Shown here: positions 42,741-50,893 of the stretch, piece after piece | Position numbering within the stretch: the stretch's first letter is position 1 | Layout: each line of letters begins with the position of its first letter | DNA from: Lentibacillus sediminis | GTDB lineage: Bacteria; Bacillota; Bacilli; Bacillales; Amphibacillaceae | Assembly (NCBI RefSeq): GCF_002763455.1 | Contig: NZ_NIXK01000009.1 | Location: 59,006-123,005 of the forward strand | Length of the DNA: 64,000 nt | Direction of reading: 5' to 3' | The notes under the pieces: generated by a model | Database searches by the model: none | The model's input: only the letters and a program-made list of their open reading frames with translations | Told to the model about the DNA's origin: nothing | Made by a program: the position numbers and the translations under genes

Positions 42741-44495
42741 TCATGAAAAGATCAAGTTAACCCGGAGCCACCCTCGAACCCCATTGATAAACCAGATCTC
42801 GTCATATTCGGCAAGGTCTTCTTTATTTATCCTTTTTTCTTCAATAATCCCTTGATCCAGCAATTGTTTTCGGAACGTTCCTTCTAACAATCCGCATGTG
42901 ACAGGAGGGGTGTAAAATTTGCTGCCTTGTTTTAACACAACGTTTCCTGTTGTGAATTCCGTGATTTCATTTTGTTCGTTCCATAATAAAACGGAAAAAA
43001 CATCATTCGCTGCTTGTTGTTGATGTCTTTCATAGATTGTCCGATTCGTCGTTTTATGATAAAGGTATGGATCACGGCGATCGATTGGTGATTTTGCAAG
43101 GGAACAATTCACTGGTTCTTGCGTTTTTGATATCCGGCTTGATTCCGTCGAGACTTCTCCAAATCGGTTGATTAATAATCGCACCTTATGTTCCCCGTCC
43201 GTGCAGGTGGACGCTAATTGATGCAAATGATTTTTCACATCTTCTTCATTCATTTTAAAGTTGAAATAACGCGCTGAATCCCTGAGGCGGTTTAGGTGCT
43301 CGTTTAAAAGTGGATAATCGCCACAAGTGAGTGCGAGTGATTCGAGTAATTGAAATTCGGGTCGTCGTTCCGTCAGTAATTGGGCTTTCGCAGCCATTTC
43401 TTCGTATTCTCCAGCCACCGTTGAGTCCCAGGTGATTCCGCCGCCAACACCATAAATAGCTTTATTTTGATTGGTATCAAGGAGGACCGTGCGAATCGGG
43501 ACATTAAAAATAGCTTCTCTTTTTGGGGTAATAAATCCAATCGCACCACAATATACGTCTCTGGGGGACTGTTCTAACTCCGCAATATAATTCATGGTAC
43601 TCCTTTTTGGTGCCCCGGTAATCGATCCACAGGGAAATAATGCTTGAAACCAATCAAAAATAGTTGTATGTTCTTCCAGCTCCGCTTCTACAGTAGAAGT
43701 CATCTGGTGAACAGTGGGATAGGATTCAACAACAAATAAATCCGGTACGCGAACACTCCCAGGTACAGCGATTCTCCCTATATCATTCCGTATCAAATCG
43801 ACAATCATGACATTTTCTGCTTGCTCCTTTTTTGATTGCTTTAGCTGCTCTTTTAAGGAAAGATCCTCTGATGGAAAACGTCCACGTTTGGCCGTTCCTT
43901 TCATTGGCTTTGCAGAAATACGATTTTCTTCAACTTGAAAAAATAGTTCAGGAGAAGCGGATAAAACACGAAATCTCCCCAAATTTAAATAGGCGCTATA
44001 AGCTGCTTGCTGATTTCTTGCCAGTTGTTGATAAAAGGAAAAGTCATCTCCGGAAAATTGTGCTTGTAATCGGGAGGTGAAATTGATTTGATATGTGTTC
44101 CCGGCTTCAATTGCGTCTTTAATTTTGCCAATCGCTGCTTGATACTGATTGTAACTCAAACCGTATGTCCATTTCGTTACATGGTAAGGCTCGTTGAATG
44201 CTGGAATTTCTATATTTGCCGGACGTTCAAATACCCCAAACCAAACCAAGGGAAAAGCTGAGTGAGAATGAACGGAAAGGGTTGAATCAAATGCAGGAGC
44301 TGCTTCATAACTTACACATCCTGCGACATAATATCCCTCATCAATGGCGTCTTCCAGTTTAGAAAAAATCGTTGTTATTCCTTGTAAATCATTGGTTTGA
44401 TAGACTAGGACAGGATCCTGAAATATATAAGGTGAGTTTCTGCCTTTTTTTGTTTCAAAATCAAAGAGCAAAAAAGGGTTCCCTGCGCTCATCAT
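42741..44495 (-). CDS. Fused aminodeoxychorismate synthase component I / aminodeoxychorismate lyase (PabB-PabC)
   Basis: 584 residues. Residues ~1-370 are a chorismate-binding PabB domain (YQINFTSRLQAQFSGDDFSF, AKPMKGTAKRGRFPSED, VMIVDLIRNDIGRIA, LFPCGSITGAPKRSTM). Residues ~375-584 are a class IV aminotransferase-type PabC domain (LLESLALTCGDYPLL, HKTTNRTIYE, EFTTGNVVL). One protein makes 4-amino-4-deoxychorismate and cleaves it to p-aminobenzoate for folate. Its ATG sits against the pabA stop, with GAGGGGGTGAA as ribosome site inside pabA. The lysine lyase residue is expected in the HKTTNR region. Confidence 0.9.
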   Translation of the reverse strand: MMSAGNPFLLFDFETKKGRNSPYIFQDPVLVYQTNDLQGITTIFSKLEDAIDEGYYVAGCVSYEAAPAFDSTLSVHSHSAFPLVWFGVFERPANIEIPAFNEPYHVTKWTYGLSYNQYQAAIGKIKDAIEAGNTYQINFTSRLQAQFSGDDFSFYQQLARNQQAAYSAYLNLGRFRVLSASPELFFQVEENRISAKPMKGTAKRGRFPSEDLSLKEQLKQSKKEQAENVMIVDLIRNDIGRIAVPGSVRVPDLFVVESYPTVHQMTSTVEAELEEHTTIFDWFQALFPCGSITGAPKRSTMNYIAELEQSPRDVYCGAIGFITPKREAIFNVPIRTVLLDTNQNKAIYGVGGGITWDSTVAGEYEEMAAKAQLLTERRPEFQLLESLALTCGDYPLLNEHLNRLRDSARYFNFKMNEEDVKNHLHQLASTCTDGEHKVRLLINRFGEVSTESSRISKTQEPVNCSLAKSPIDRRDPYLYHKTTNRTIYERHQQQAANDVFSVLLWNEQNEITEFTTGNVVLKQGSKFYTPPVTCGLLEGTFRKQLLDQGIIEEKRINKEDLAEYDEIWFINGVRGWLRVNLIFS

Positions 44496-45089
44496 TCATT
44501 TCACCCCCTCGGTTCTGTGTAATAAAGCTTGTTCATAGCTGTTTTGAATCATTTGAAAACCATGTTCTGTTAAAATCGATTCTGGGTGGAACTGAACTCC
44601 CTCTACAGGATGTTTTTTGTGGCGGATTCCCATAATTGTTCCCTTGTCATCAAGCGAGCTAATCTCCAGTTGAGCAGGGAGGGTATTGCTGTCTGCGATC
44701 AACGAGTGATAGCGTGTCACATAGGCAGGGGATGGAACCTGAGCAAAAACCCCAAGCTGATCATGCGCCACTTTGGTCACTTTTCCATGCATTGGCTGGG
44801 GACCTTTTACAATCGATCCGCCAAAAAATTCCACAATCAATTGAAGGCCAAGACAAACCCCAAAGATCGGTGTTTGCTGGTGAAATGCTTCTATGATATT
44901 TCTTGAGATCCCTGTCTCTTCAGGGGTCCCCGGCCCTGGTGATAATACAATCAAATGAGGGTGGATCCGCTCGATTTGCTGAACGGTAACCTCATCATTT
45001 TTATATACACAAACATCGCTTGTGATTTGTTTATAATATTGAAGCAAATTGTATGTAAAAGAGTCGTAATTATCGATAATAACAATCAT
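44496..45089 (-). CDS. pabA: Aminodeoxychorismate synthase component II, glutamine amidotransferase
   Basis: 197 residues. MIVIIDNYDSFTYNLLQYY, LSPGPGTPEETG, nucleophile in PIFGVCLGLQLIVEFFGG, and GVQFHPESILTEHG. It supplies ammonia to PabB and, as in B. subtilis, could also serve anthranilate synthase. The start at 45089 has AGAGGTGAAGCT in front; the open frame reaches 45206 without support. Translationally coupled to pabBC. Confidence 0.93.
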   Translation of the reverse strand: MIVIIDNYDSFTYNLLQYYKQITSDVCVYKNDEVTVQQIERIHPHLIVLSPGPGTPEETGISRNIIEAFHQQTPIFGVCLGLQLIVEFFGGSIVKGPQPMHGKVTKVAHDQLGVFAQVPSPAYVTRYHSLIADSNTLPAQLEISSLDDKGTIMGIRHKKHPVEGVQFHPESILTEHGFQMIQNSYEQALLHRTEGVK

Positions 45090-45239
45090 AGCTTCACCTC
45101 TGTAAATCCATGTTTGGCATCTATTATAACCTAAATGAGTTCCAGTGGCTTTAGTAATTTTCAGTGGAGTTGTTGGATGTGGCATGGAAGCACAGCAGGA
45201 TTCCAAAGTTCACAGTCGGGAAGCTAAGAATGACTGAGT

Positions 45240-45405
45240 AAGCATTCAAAATAATGTAGAGTAGGCGTTCTCGAGGATAAAACCGGTGGGAAAGCGCGTG
45301 AAATGTCCGTGAGACCCACTTACCAATGTCAAAAAACATAATAATGATGCCAAAGCTCCAGCCAGGAAGCCCTCACCCCCTGGCCAAAACTCCCGCACCG
45401 ATACA
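45240..45405. repeat. Intergenic repeat, copy B (related to 41713-41926)
   Basis: Within the 334-bp gap between pabA and the ABC transporter genes. Same ordered blocks as copy A (GTAGGCGTTCTCGAGGATAA, GAAATGTCCGTGAGACC, GATGCCAAAG, AAGCCCTCACCCCCTGGCC). Also a CCAGG...CCTGG hairpin near 45368-45394. No gene seen in this gap. Confidence 0.6.
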
Positions 45406-45423
45406 CCACACTCAGCAAAACCA

Positions 45424-47256
45424 TCACCCCGAAGCTTCACTCGCAAACTGACTCTCATACAACTCAGCATAAAATCCGCCTTTCTCCAACAGCTCCTCAT
45501 GGCTTCCCTGTTCAACAATCTGTCCCTGGTCCATCACGAGAATCATATCGGCATCGCGGATAGTGGAGAGACGATGAGCGATAATGAAACTGGTTCGCCC
45601 GTGCATCAGTCGCTTCAAGGCCTGCTGAATATGGATTTCCGTTCTGGTGTCCACACTGCTTGTCGCCTCATCCAACAACAGTAGTGCCGGATTGGAAACA
45701 ATCGCTCGAGCGATGGTTATCAGCTGTTTCTGTCCCGCGGAAATATTTGATGCAGATTCATTCAATACAGTATCGTAGCCATCCGGAAGCGTGCGGATGA
45801 AATGGTCGGCGCGGGCTGCTCTGGCTGCCTGAATCACCTCATCATCGGAAACATTTTCCCGTCCGTAGGCGATATTATCTCGGATAGTACCATGAAAGAG
45901 CCACGTGTCCTGCAGTACCATGCCGAACAAGCGCCGAAGCTCCTCCAGTTCGAGCTTCTGAATATCCACACCATCAATGGAAATTCGTCCACTGTCGATA
46001 TCATAAAAACGCATCAGCAAGTTGATCAGCGTTGTTTTACCAGCCCCAGTCGGACCGACAATAGCGACCGTTTGACCCTGCTCCACATAAAAATTAACAT
46101 TCTCAAGGAGCGGCTTATCCTTTTGGTAGCGGAAAGATACGTCCTCAAACCGCACCTCTCCTTTTGGCTGGTCAAGGGAGCGGCCAACCCTTGAACCAGC
46201 AGACTCCTCCTGCTGATCAAGAATTTCAAACACACGCTCGGCCGCAGCGGCAGTCGACTGAATAATATTGGAGATGTTCGCCACTCGGGTGATCGGCTGG
46301 GAGAACAGGCGCACATACATAATAAATGCCTGCACGTCGCCGATTGGGATCGTCCGCTGGGTGACAAGGATACTCCCGACCACACACACCGCCACATAAA
46401 CGATATTATTGACAAAGCGCAAGAGAGGCATAATGATGCTGGATATAAACTGCGCCCGCCAGCTGGATTCATAGAGCGTTTGGTTCATTTTGTTAAACGT
46501 GCCGACGGTCTGCTGTTCCCGGCCAAAAGCCTTGACGGTCTCATGGCCGGCATACGACTCGGCTACATGGCCGTTTAACTTACCAAGTGCCTGCTGCTGT
46601 CCTTTAAAATAATTTTGCGAGCGGGCAACCACTTTTTTGGTAATGAAAAAGCTAAGCGGGAGCGTCACCCAGACAATTAGCGTCATCAGCGGGCTGATCA
46701 AGAGCATCATGATCGAAACACCAATCATGGTAATCAGTGAAGTAATCAGCTGGGTAAGGCTTTGCTGCATGGTGCTGCTCACCTTTTCCAGATCATTCAC
46801 GGCCCGGCTCAGGACATCCCCGTGGCTCACGGAATCGAAAAAGTTTAAAGGGAGGCGGGATAATTTTTCATTTACTTCCTTTCGCAGCACATAGACAATT
46901 TTTTGTGCAATTCCCACCATGAGATACTCCTGCACATAGGTGAAATAGCTGCTGAGCAAATATAAAGCAGCAAGCAGCAGAAGAATTTGCAGTATCCGGA
47001 AAAAATCAATGCCTTCTCCCATCACACCCTGAAATAGCTCTGTAACGGCAAGGCCGAGAATTTTTGGGCTGAGAATCATGAATGCCGTACCCAAGAGTGC
47101 AGTGATCATAACAGCAATGAGGGCAAGCTTATGGGCAGACAGATAGCCGGACAGCCGGATTAACGTCGCTTTGAATTGTTTGGGTGTGTCTTTGGAAGGG
47201 GCAGGTTTTTCTTCTTTATTTGAGGCCCCCAAGAGACGGCGCAAGAATTCTTTCAT
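45424..47256 (-). CDS. ABC exporter half-transporter, active-site subunit (YfiC-like)
   Basis: 610 residues: N-terminal six-helix exporter domain, then nucleotide-binding domain with Walker A VGPTGAGKTTLI, signature-like NISAGQKQLITIAR (degenerate LSGGQ), Walker B LLLLDEATSSVD with catalytic glutamate, and H-loop AHRLST. Pairs with the upstream subunit, whose site is degenerate in the complementary way, as in heterodimeric exporters (BmrCD, YfiBC). Overlaps that gene by 4 bp. Could export a drug, lipid or peptide; see the peptide array directly upstream of the pair. Confidence 0.88.
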   Translation of the reverse strand: MKEFLRRLLGASNKEEKPAPSKDTPKQFKATLIRLSGYLSAHKLALIAVMITALLGTAFMILSPKILGLAVTELFQGVMGEGIDFFRILQILLLLAALYLLSSYFTYVQEYLMVGIAQKIVYVLRKEVNEKLSRLPLNFFDSVSHGDVLSRAVNDLEKVSSTMQQSLTQLITSLITMIGVSIMMLLISPLMTLIVWVTLPLSFFITKKVVARSQNYFKGQQQALGKLNGHVAESYAGHETVKAFGREQQTVGTFNKMNQTLYESSWRAQFISSIIMPLLRFVNNIVYVAVCVVGSILVTQRTIPIGDVQAFIMYVRLFSQPITRVANISNIIQSTAAAAERVFEILDQQEESAGSRVGRSLDQPKGEVRFEDVSFRYQKDKPLLENVNFYVEQGQTVAIVGPTGAGKTTLINLLMRFYDIDSGRISIDGVDIQKLELEELRRLFGMVLQDTWLFHGTIRDNIAYGRENVSDDEVIQAARAARADHFIRTLPDGYDTVLNESASNISAGQKQLITIARAIVSNPALLLLDEATSSVDTRTEIHIQQALKRLMHGRTSFIIAHRLSTIRDADMILVMDQGQIVEQGSHEELLEKGGFYAELYESQFASEASG

Positions 47257-48983
47257 GATGAGGTATCCTCCTCGGTAAACTGGGAAGCAACAATTTCCCG
47301 ATACACTTCACTGCTCTGCATCAGCTCGCTATGATCGCCAATCCCGGCGATTTCTCCCTGGTCGAGCACTACGATTTTGTCCGCATCCATCACCGTAGAG
47401 GCCCGCTGGGTGACCAAAAGAACCGTGGCATCTGCCGTTTTCTCCCGCAAAGCATCCCGAACCCTGGAGTGGGTTTTAAAATCCAATGCGGAAAAACTGT
47501 CATCAAAAATGTAAATGGCAGGGTTCCGCAACAGGGTACGTGCAATCGCCAGCCGCTGCCGCTGCCCTCCGGACAGGTTGGCACCACGCTGGGCGACCGG
47601 TGTTTCCAAGCCTTGTTCCAGCTGAGAAATAAATTCGTCTGCCTGAGCGGCTTTTGCGGCCTCTCGCACTTCTTCCTCGGTTGCCGAATCCCGGCCATAG
47701 CGGATGTTGACATTAATCGTCCCGGCAAACAGATAAGCCTGCTGCGGCGTGAAACCTACCTGGTCGCGCAGCTCCTGTTGGGTAATATTCCGGATATCGA
47801 CCCCGTCGAGGAGGATGTGCCCTTCGTCAATATCATAAAAGCGCGGAATCAGACTGACCAGCGTGGATTTTCCCGAGCCGGTTCCGCCGATAATTGCTGT
47901 TACTTCTCCCGGGTTGGCTTGAAAAGAAATCCTGGAAAGCACTGGTTTTTCGGCACCGGGATAGCTGAATGTCACGTCCCGGAATTCGACCTGACCACGA
48001 ACTTCGCTTAAAGGTATCGCATTCTCCGGCTCTTTTACTTTTGGTTCGGTTTCCAGAATTTCATTAATCCTGCCCGCAGAGACAGCGGCTCTTGGGATCG
48101 CGACAAACATCACGGATGCCATGATGAAGGCAAACATGATTTGCGTTGCATATTGGATGAAGGCCATTAATTCCCCGACCTGCAAATTACCGTTGCTGAT
48201 GCTATAAGAACCAAACCAGATAATAGCGATTACGGAGAAATTCAACACGAGCATCATGATCGGCGTAGCATGGATAATAATCCGATTTACTTTGATTGCA
48301 GTATCGGCATAGTCCTGATTCGCTTCATCAAAACGCTCCCGCTCATAATCCGCACGATTAAATGACCGAATCACCCGGACACCGGTCAGAACCTCGCGCA
48401 GCACCAGGTTGAGGCGATCGGTTTTTTCTTTCAGCGCTTTAAAAAGCGGAATTCCTTTTTTGGCAATAATCACGACAGCAATCACAATGATCGGCAGGGG
48501 AGCGAAGATAATCAGGGACAGCTGGGGATTCATCCAGACGGCAAGCACCATCGCACCGATAAACAACATTGGTGCCATAATCATCGTGCGCAAGAGCAAT
48601 GTCAGCACTTGCTGCACCTGCATGATGTCATTGGTGGTTCTGGTAATCAGGGAGGAGGTGCCGAATGTATCGAACTCCTGCAAAGAAAAATTCTCTGCCT
48701 GGGCAAAAACCCGCTCCCGCACATTTCTGCCGAAACCGGCGGAGATTTTTGCCGTAAAAAAACCGCTCCAGATGGAAACAACGACTCCAATTGCAGCAAC
48801 CGCCAGCATAATTCCGCCAATTTGTATGATAAAGGAGATATTTTCATTTACAATGCCTGTATCCACAATCGCTGCCATCAGTGTGGGAAGGAATAATTGC
48901 GAAATCGACTGCAGAAAAATAAGCACCAGCACTGCGGCGATTTGTAAGCGATATGGTTTTAACAGACGGAAAAGTTTTAGCAT
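47253..48983 (-). CDS. ABC exporter half-transporter, degenerate-site subunit (YfiB-like)
   Basis: 576 residues. Exporter membrane domain, Walker A IGGTGSGKSTLV, canonical signature LSGGQRQRLAIAR, but Walker B IYIFDDSFSALD has Asp instead of Glu and the H-loop reads VTQRAST (His to Gln). This asymmetry marks a heterodimeric exporter with one consensus ATP site. It is preceded by AAGGTGATG. Only about 45 bp separate its start from the terminator hairpin at the end of the peptide array, and I see no promoter there, so read-through from the array may drive it. Confidence 0.88.
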   Translation of the reverse strand: MLKLFRLLKPYRLQIAAVLVLIFLQSISQLFLPTLMAAIVDTGIVNENISFIIQIGGIMLAVAAIGVVVSIWSGFFTAKISAGFGRNVRERVFAQAENFSLQEFDTFGTSSLITRTTNDIMQVQQVLTLLLRTMIMAPMLFIGAMVLAVWMNPQLSLIIFAPLPIIVIAVVIIAKKGIPLFKALKEKTDRLNLVLREVLTGVRVIRSFNRADYERERFDEANQDYADTAIKVNRIIIHATPIMMLVLNFSVIAIIWFGSYSISNGNLQVGELMAFIQYATQIMFAFIMASVMFVAIPRAAVSAGRINEILETEPKVKEPENAIPLSEVRGQVEFRDVTFSYPGAEKPVLSRISFQANPGEVTAIIGGTGSGKSTLVSLIPRFYDIDEGHILLDGVDIRNITQQELRDQVGFTPQQAYLFAGTINVNIRYGRDSATEEEVREAAKAAQADEFISQLEQGLETPVAQRGANLSGGQRQRLAIARTLLRNPAIYIFDDSFSALDFKTHSRVRDALREKTADATVLLVTQRASTVMDADKIVVLDQGEIAGIGDHSELMQSSEVYREIVASQFTEEDTSS

Positions 48984-49028
48984 ATGTCATCACCTTACTA
49001 TGTACCTTTCAGGACTATGAATGAAGAA

Positions 49029-49052
49029 AGCCGGGGTGGCCTCACCCCGGCT
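49029..49052 (-). terminator. Hairpin at the end of the peptide array
   Basis: AGCCGGGGTG and CACCCCGGCT pair around GCCT. On the minus strand it is followed by TTCTTC, a weak T-run, so termination may be partial and permit read-through into the exporter genes. Confidence 0.7.
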
Positions 49053-49110
49053 GTTTTCTAATCTCAGTTTATATGAAAATCCCGGCGTTCGCAATTCTCA
49101 TAAACTAAGC

Positions 49111-49200
49111 TTATAGCAAGTTACTTACGTCTAAATCGACATTGCCTGATTCGTTCGCGGAGTCATTCAGAATGTCGCTCAAAATTTGTGTGAAATCCAT
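49111..49200 (-). CDS. Array peptide 11 (29 residues)
   Basis: Last member of the array. Reads MDFTQILSDILNDSANESGN, continuing to an aliphatic end with VDLDVS. Acidic, no Lys/Arg/His/Cys/Pro/Trp/Tyr. GGAGGTGAG precedes the ATG. One of the divergent end copies (outside the near-identical core). Confidence 0.75.
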   Translation of the reverse strand: MDFTQILSDILNDSANESGNVDLDVSNLL

Positions 49201-49243
49201 TCATCTCACCTCCATGGTATTTTTGTCTTAAAAAGTTTTCAGC

Positions 49244-49336
49244 TTACAGAAATTCACTTACATCGACATCAAAGTTACCTGAGTTATTTCCAGTGTCATT
49301 CAGAATGTCGCTTAAAATTTGAGTTGCGTCTATCAT
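49244..49336 (-). CDS. Array peptide 10 (30 residues)
   Basis: Reads MIDATQILSDILNDTGNN, then a NFDVDVSEFL end. Divergent copy with the MIDATQ start also seen in peptide 1. AGGAGGTGACATCA precedes the ATG. Confidence 0.75.
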   Translation of the reverse strand: MIDATQILSDILNDTGNNSGNFDVDVSEFL

Positions 49337-49388
49337 TGATGTCACCTCCTTGTGATTGGTCGTACGCTTTTGTTATTTGGGTTCTAAT

Positions 49389-49481
49389 TTACAGGATGTT
49401 GCTTACGTCGACATCAATGTTGGCAGAATCATTGGCACTGCCGTTTAAGATGTCACCTAGAATTTGAGTTACATCAGTCAT
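49389..49481 (-). CDS. Array peptide 9 (30 residues)
   Basis: Reads MTDVTQILGDILNGSANDSA, then NIDVDVSNIL. GGAGGTGAATCATC precedes the ATG. It has one extra N-terminal residue against the core copies. Confidence 0.75.
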   Translation of the reverse strand: MTDVTQILGDILNGSANDSANIDVDVSNIL

Positions 49482-49527
49482 GATGATTCACCTCCATATT
49501 TTTGTCATTGTGTTTTTCCGTTCAAAT

Positions 49528-49617
49528 TTACAGAATGTTGCTTACGTCCACGTCAAAGGTGCCAGATTCATTGGCACTTCCATTGAGGACATCGCTTAGG
49601 ATTTGAGTTACATCCAT
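49528..49617 (-). CDS. Array peptide 8 (29 residues)
   Basis: Core type A: MDVTQILSDVLNGSANESG, then TFDVDVSNIL. AAGGAGGTGACATCAACC precedes the ATG. Unit length to the next copy 145 bp. Confidence 0.8.
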   Translation of the reverse strand: MDVTQILSDVLNGSANESGTFDVDVSNIL

Positions 49618-49672
49618 GGTTGATGTCACCTCCTTGTGGTTGGTCGTACGTTTTTGTTATTTAGGTTCAAAT

Positions 49673-49762
49673 TTACAGAATGCTGCTAACGTCCACGTCA
49701 AAGTTGCCAGATTCATTGGCACTTCCATTGAGGACATCGCTTAGGATTTGAGTTACATCCAT
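49673..49762 (-). CDS. Array peptide 7 (29 residues)
   Basis: Core type A ending NFDVDVSSIL, identical in amino acids to peptide 3. Same AAGGAGGTGACATCAACC leader; 144 bp to the next copy. Confidence 0.8.
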   Translation of the reverse strand: MDVTQILSDVLNGSANESGNFDVDVSSIL

Positions 49763-49816
49763 GGTTGATGTCACCTCCTTGTGGTTGGTCGTACGTTTTT
49801 GTTATTTAGGTACAAT

Positions 49817-49906
49817 TTACAGAATGTCGCTAACGTCCACGTCAAAGTTGCCAGATTCATTGGCACTTCCATTGAGGACATCGCTTAAGATTTGAGTTAC
49901 ATCCAT
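49817..49906 (-). CDS. Array peptide 6 (29 residues)
   Basis: Core type A ending NFDVDVSDIL, identical to peptide 5. AAGGAGGTGACATCACC leader. 143 bp to the next copy. Confidence 0.8.
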   Translation of the reverse strand: MDVTQILSDVLNGSANESGNFDVDVSDIL

Positions 49907-49959
49907 GGTGATGTCACCTCCTTGTGGTTGGTCGTACGTTTTTGTTATTTAGGTACAAT

Positions 49960-50049
49960 TTACAGAATGTCGCTAACGTCCACGTCAAAGTTGCCAGATT
50001 CATTGGCACTTCCGTTGAGGACATCGCTTAAGATTTGAGTTACATCCAT
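49960..50049 (-). CDS. Array peptide 5 (29 residues)
   Basis: Core type A ending NFDVDVSDIL. Its upstream spacer has the GGTCATTCGTTTTCG variant shared with the peptide 3 spacer (plus-strand reading), evidence for duplication of a two-gene unit. Confidence 0.8.
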   Translation of the reverse strand: MDVTQILSDVLNGSANESGNFDVDVSDIL

Positions 50050-50102
50050 GGTGATGTCACCTCCTTGTGGGTGGTCATTCGTTTTCGTTATTTAGGTTCA
50101 AT

Positions 50103-50192
50103 TTAGAGAATGTCGCTTACGTCCACGCTCACGTTACCAGTGTCATTTACACTGCCGTTCAGGACATCGCTTAGGATTTGAGTTACATCCAT
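50103..50192 (-). CDS. Array peptide 4 (29 residues)
   Basis: Type B: MDVTQILSDVLNGSVNDTGN, then VSVDVSDIL. Differs from peptide 2 at one residue. AAGGAGGTGACATCAACC leader. Confidence 0.8.
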   Translation of the reverse strand: MDVTQILSDVLNGSVNDTGNVSVDVSDIL

Positions 50193-50247
50193 GGTTGATG
50201 TCACCTCCTTGTGGTTGGTCATTCGTTTTCGTTATTTAGGTTCAAAT

Positions 50248-50337
50248 TTACAGAATGCTGCTAACGTCCACGTCAAAGTTGCCAGATTCATTGGCACTTC
50301 CATTGAGGACATCGCTTAAGATTTGAGTTACATCCAT
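50248..50337 (-). CDS. Array peptide 3 (29 residues)
   Basis: Core type A ending NFDVDVSSIL. AAGGAGGTGACATCACC leader; 143 bp to peptide 2. Confidence 0.8.
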   Translation of the reverse strand: MDVTQILSDVLNGSANESGNFDVDVSSIL

Positions 50338-50390
50338 GGTGATGTCACCTCCTTGTGGTTGGTCATTCGTTTTCGTTATTTAGGTTCAAT

Positions 50391-50480
50391 TTAGAGAATG
50401 TCGCTTACGTCCACGTTCACGTTACCAGTGTCATTTACACTGCCGTTCAGGACATCGCTTAGGATTTGAGTCACATCCAT
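50391..50480 (-). CDS. Array peptide 2 (29 residues)
   Basis: Type B: MDVTQILSDVLNGSVNDTGN, then VNVDVSDIL. Leader GCGAGGTGACATCAACC. A 158-bp gap separates it from peptide 1; that gap contains no gene that I can see. Confidence 0.78.
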   Translation of the reverse strand: MDVTQILSDVLNGSVNDTGNVNVDVSDIL

Positions 50481-50638
50481 GGTTGATGTCACCTCGCTTT
50501 CTGTAAAGCTTAAGTAAGCTTGGAAGAAATGATTTCCTATCGTTTCTCCATTTAGTTTTTAAAACGACTTATCGTCGCCTTCAATACTACTTTACCTCGT
50601 TTATGGAAAGTTAAACCTTTAATTCCAGATTTTTTAAT

Positions 50639-50731
50639 TTAGATTAAGTTGCTGATCTCGATATCCACGTTTACCGCATTGTTGGCACTGTCGTTCAGGA
50701 TATCTGATAAAATTTGAGTTGCATCAATCAT
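50639..50731 (-). CDS. Array peptide 1 (30 residues)
   Basis: First member in transcription order. MIDATQILSDILNDSANNAV, then NVDIEISNLI. Same composition limits as the rest (no basic, aromatic-OH, Cys or Pro residues). GCGAGGTGAATCAAG leader. It lies 45 bp downstream of the element shared with the sortase operon. Confidence 0.75.
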   Translation of the reverse strand: MIDATQILSDILNDSANNAVNVDIEISNLI

Positions 50732-50775
50732 CTTGATTCACCTCGCTTTTACTAAGCTTACGGTTTGAGATCATG

Positions 50776-50809
50776 GATTGGATCATTTTTTCTTGAATTT
50801 TTTTGGGCG
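50776..50809 (-). promoter_or_regulatory. Shared upstream element, copy 1 (peptide array)
   Basis: Read on the plus strand, GATTGGATCATT begins it, an AT-rich middle follows, and TTTTTTTGGGCG ends it. The same block with one extra base and a few changes occurs at 53273-53307, before the sortase operon. Conserved ends and similar distance to the first gene (45 and 56 bp) suggest a common promoter or activator site. Confidence 0.65.
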
Positions 50810-50830
50810 TAATTCCTGTAAAATCTAATG

Positions 50831-50881
50831 AAAAAGCTGAGAAAACCCGCCACATGGGGACGCGGGCCTTCTCAGCTTTTT
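50831..50881. terminator. Terminator after the sortase gene
   Basis: AAAAAGCTGAGAA and TTCTCAGCTTTTT with inner CCCGC/GCGGG pairs form a long symmetric stem with T-runs on both strands. It separates the sortase operon from the peptide array. Confidence 0.92.
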
Positions 50882-50893
50882 AAAATTTCCGGG

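Noticed and set aside
46026..46472. Long opposite- or alternate-frame ORFs inside the ABC, NagZ, NamZ and GerD genes
   Set aside because: They lie wholly within well-supported genes and reflect codon bias and GC-rich third positions, with no motifs of their own.
49111..50480. CRISPR array (regular repeats with short spacers)
   Set aside because: The ~144-bp unit is conserved throughout, including the parts between ORFs; there are no unique spacers or cas genes. It is a gene array.
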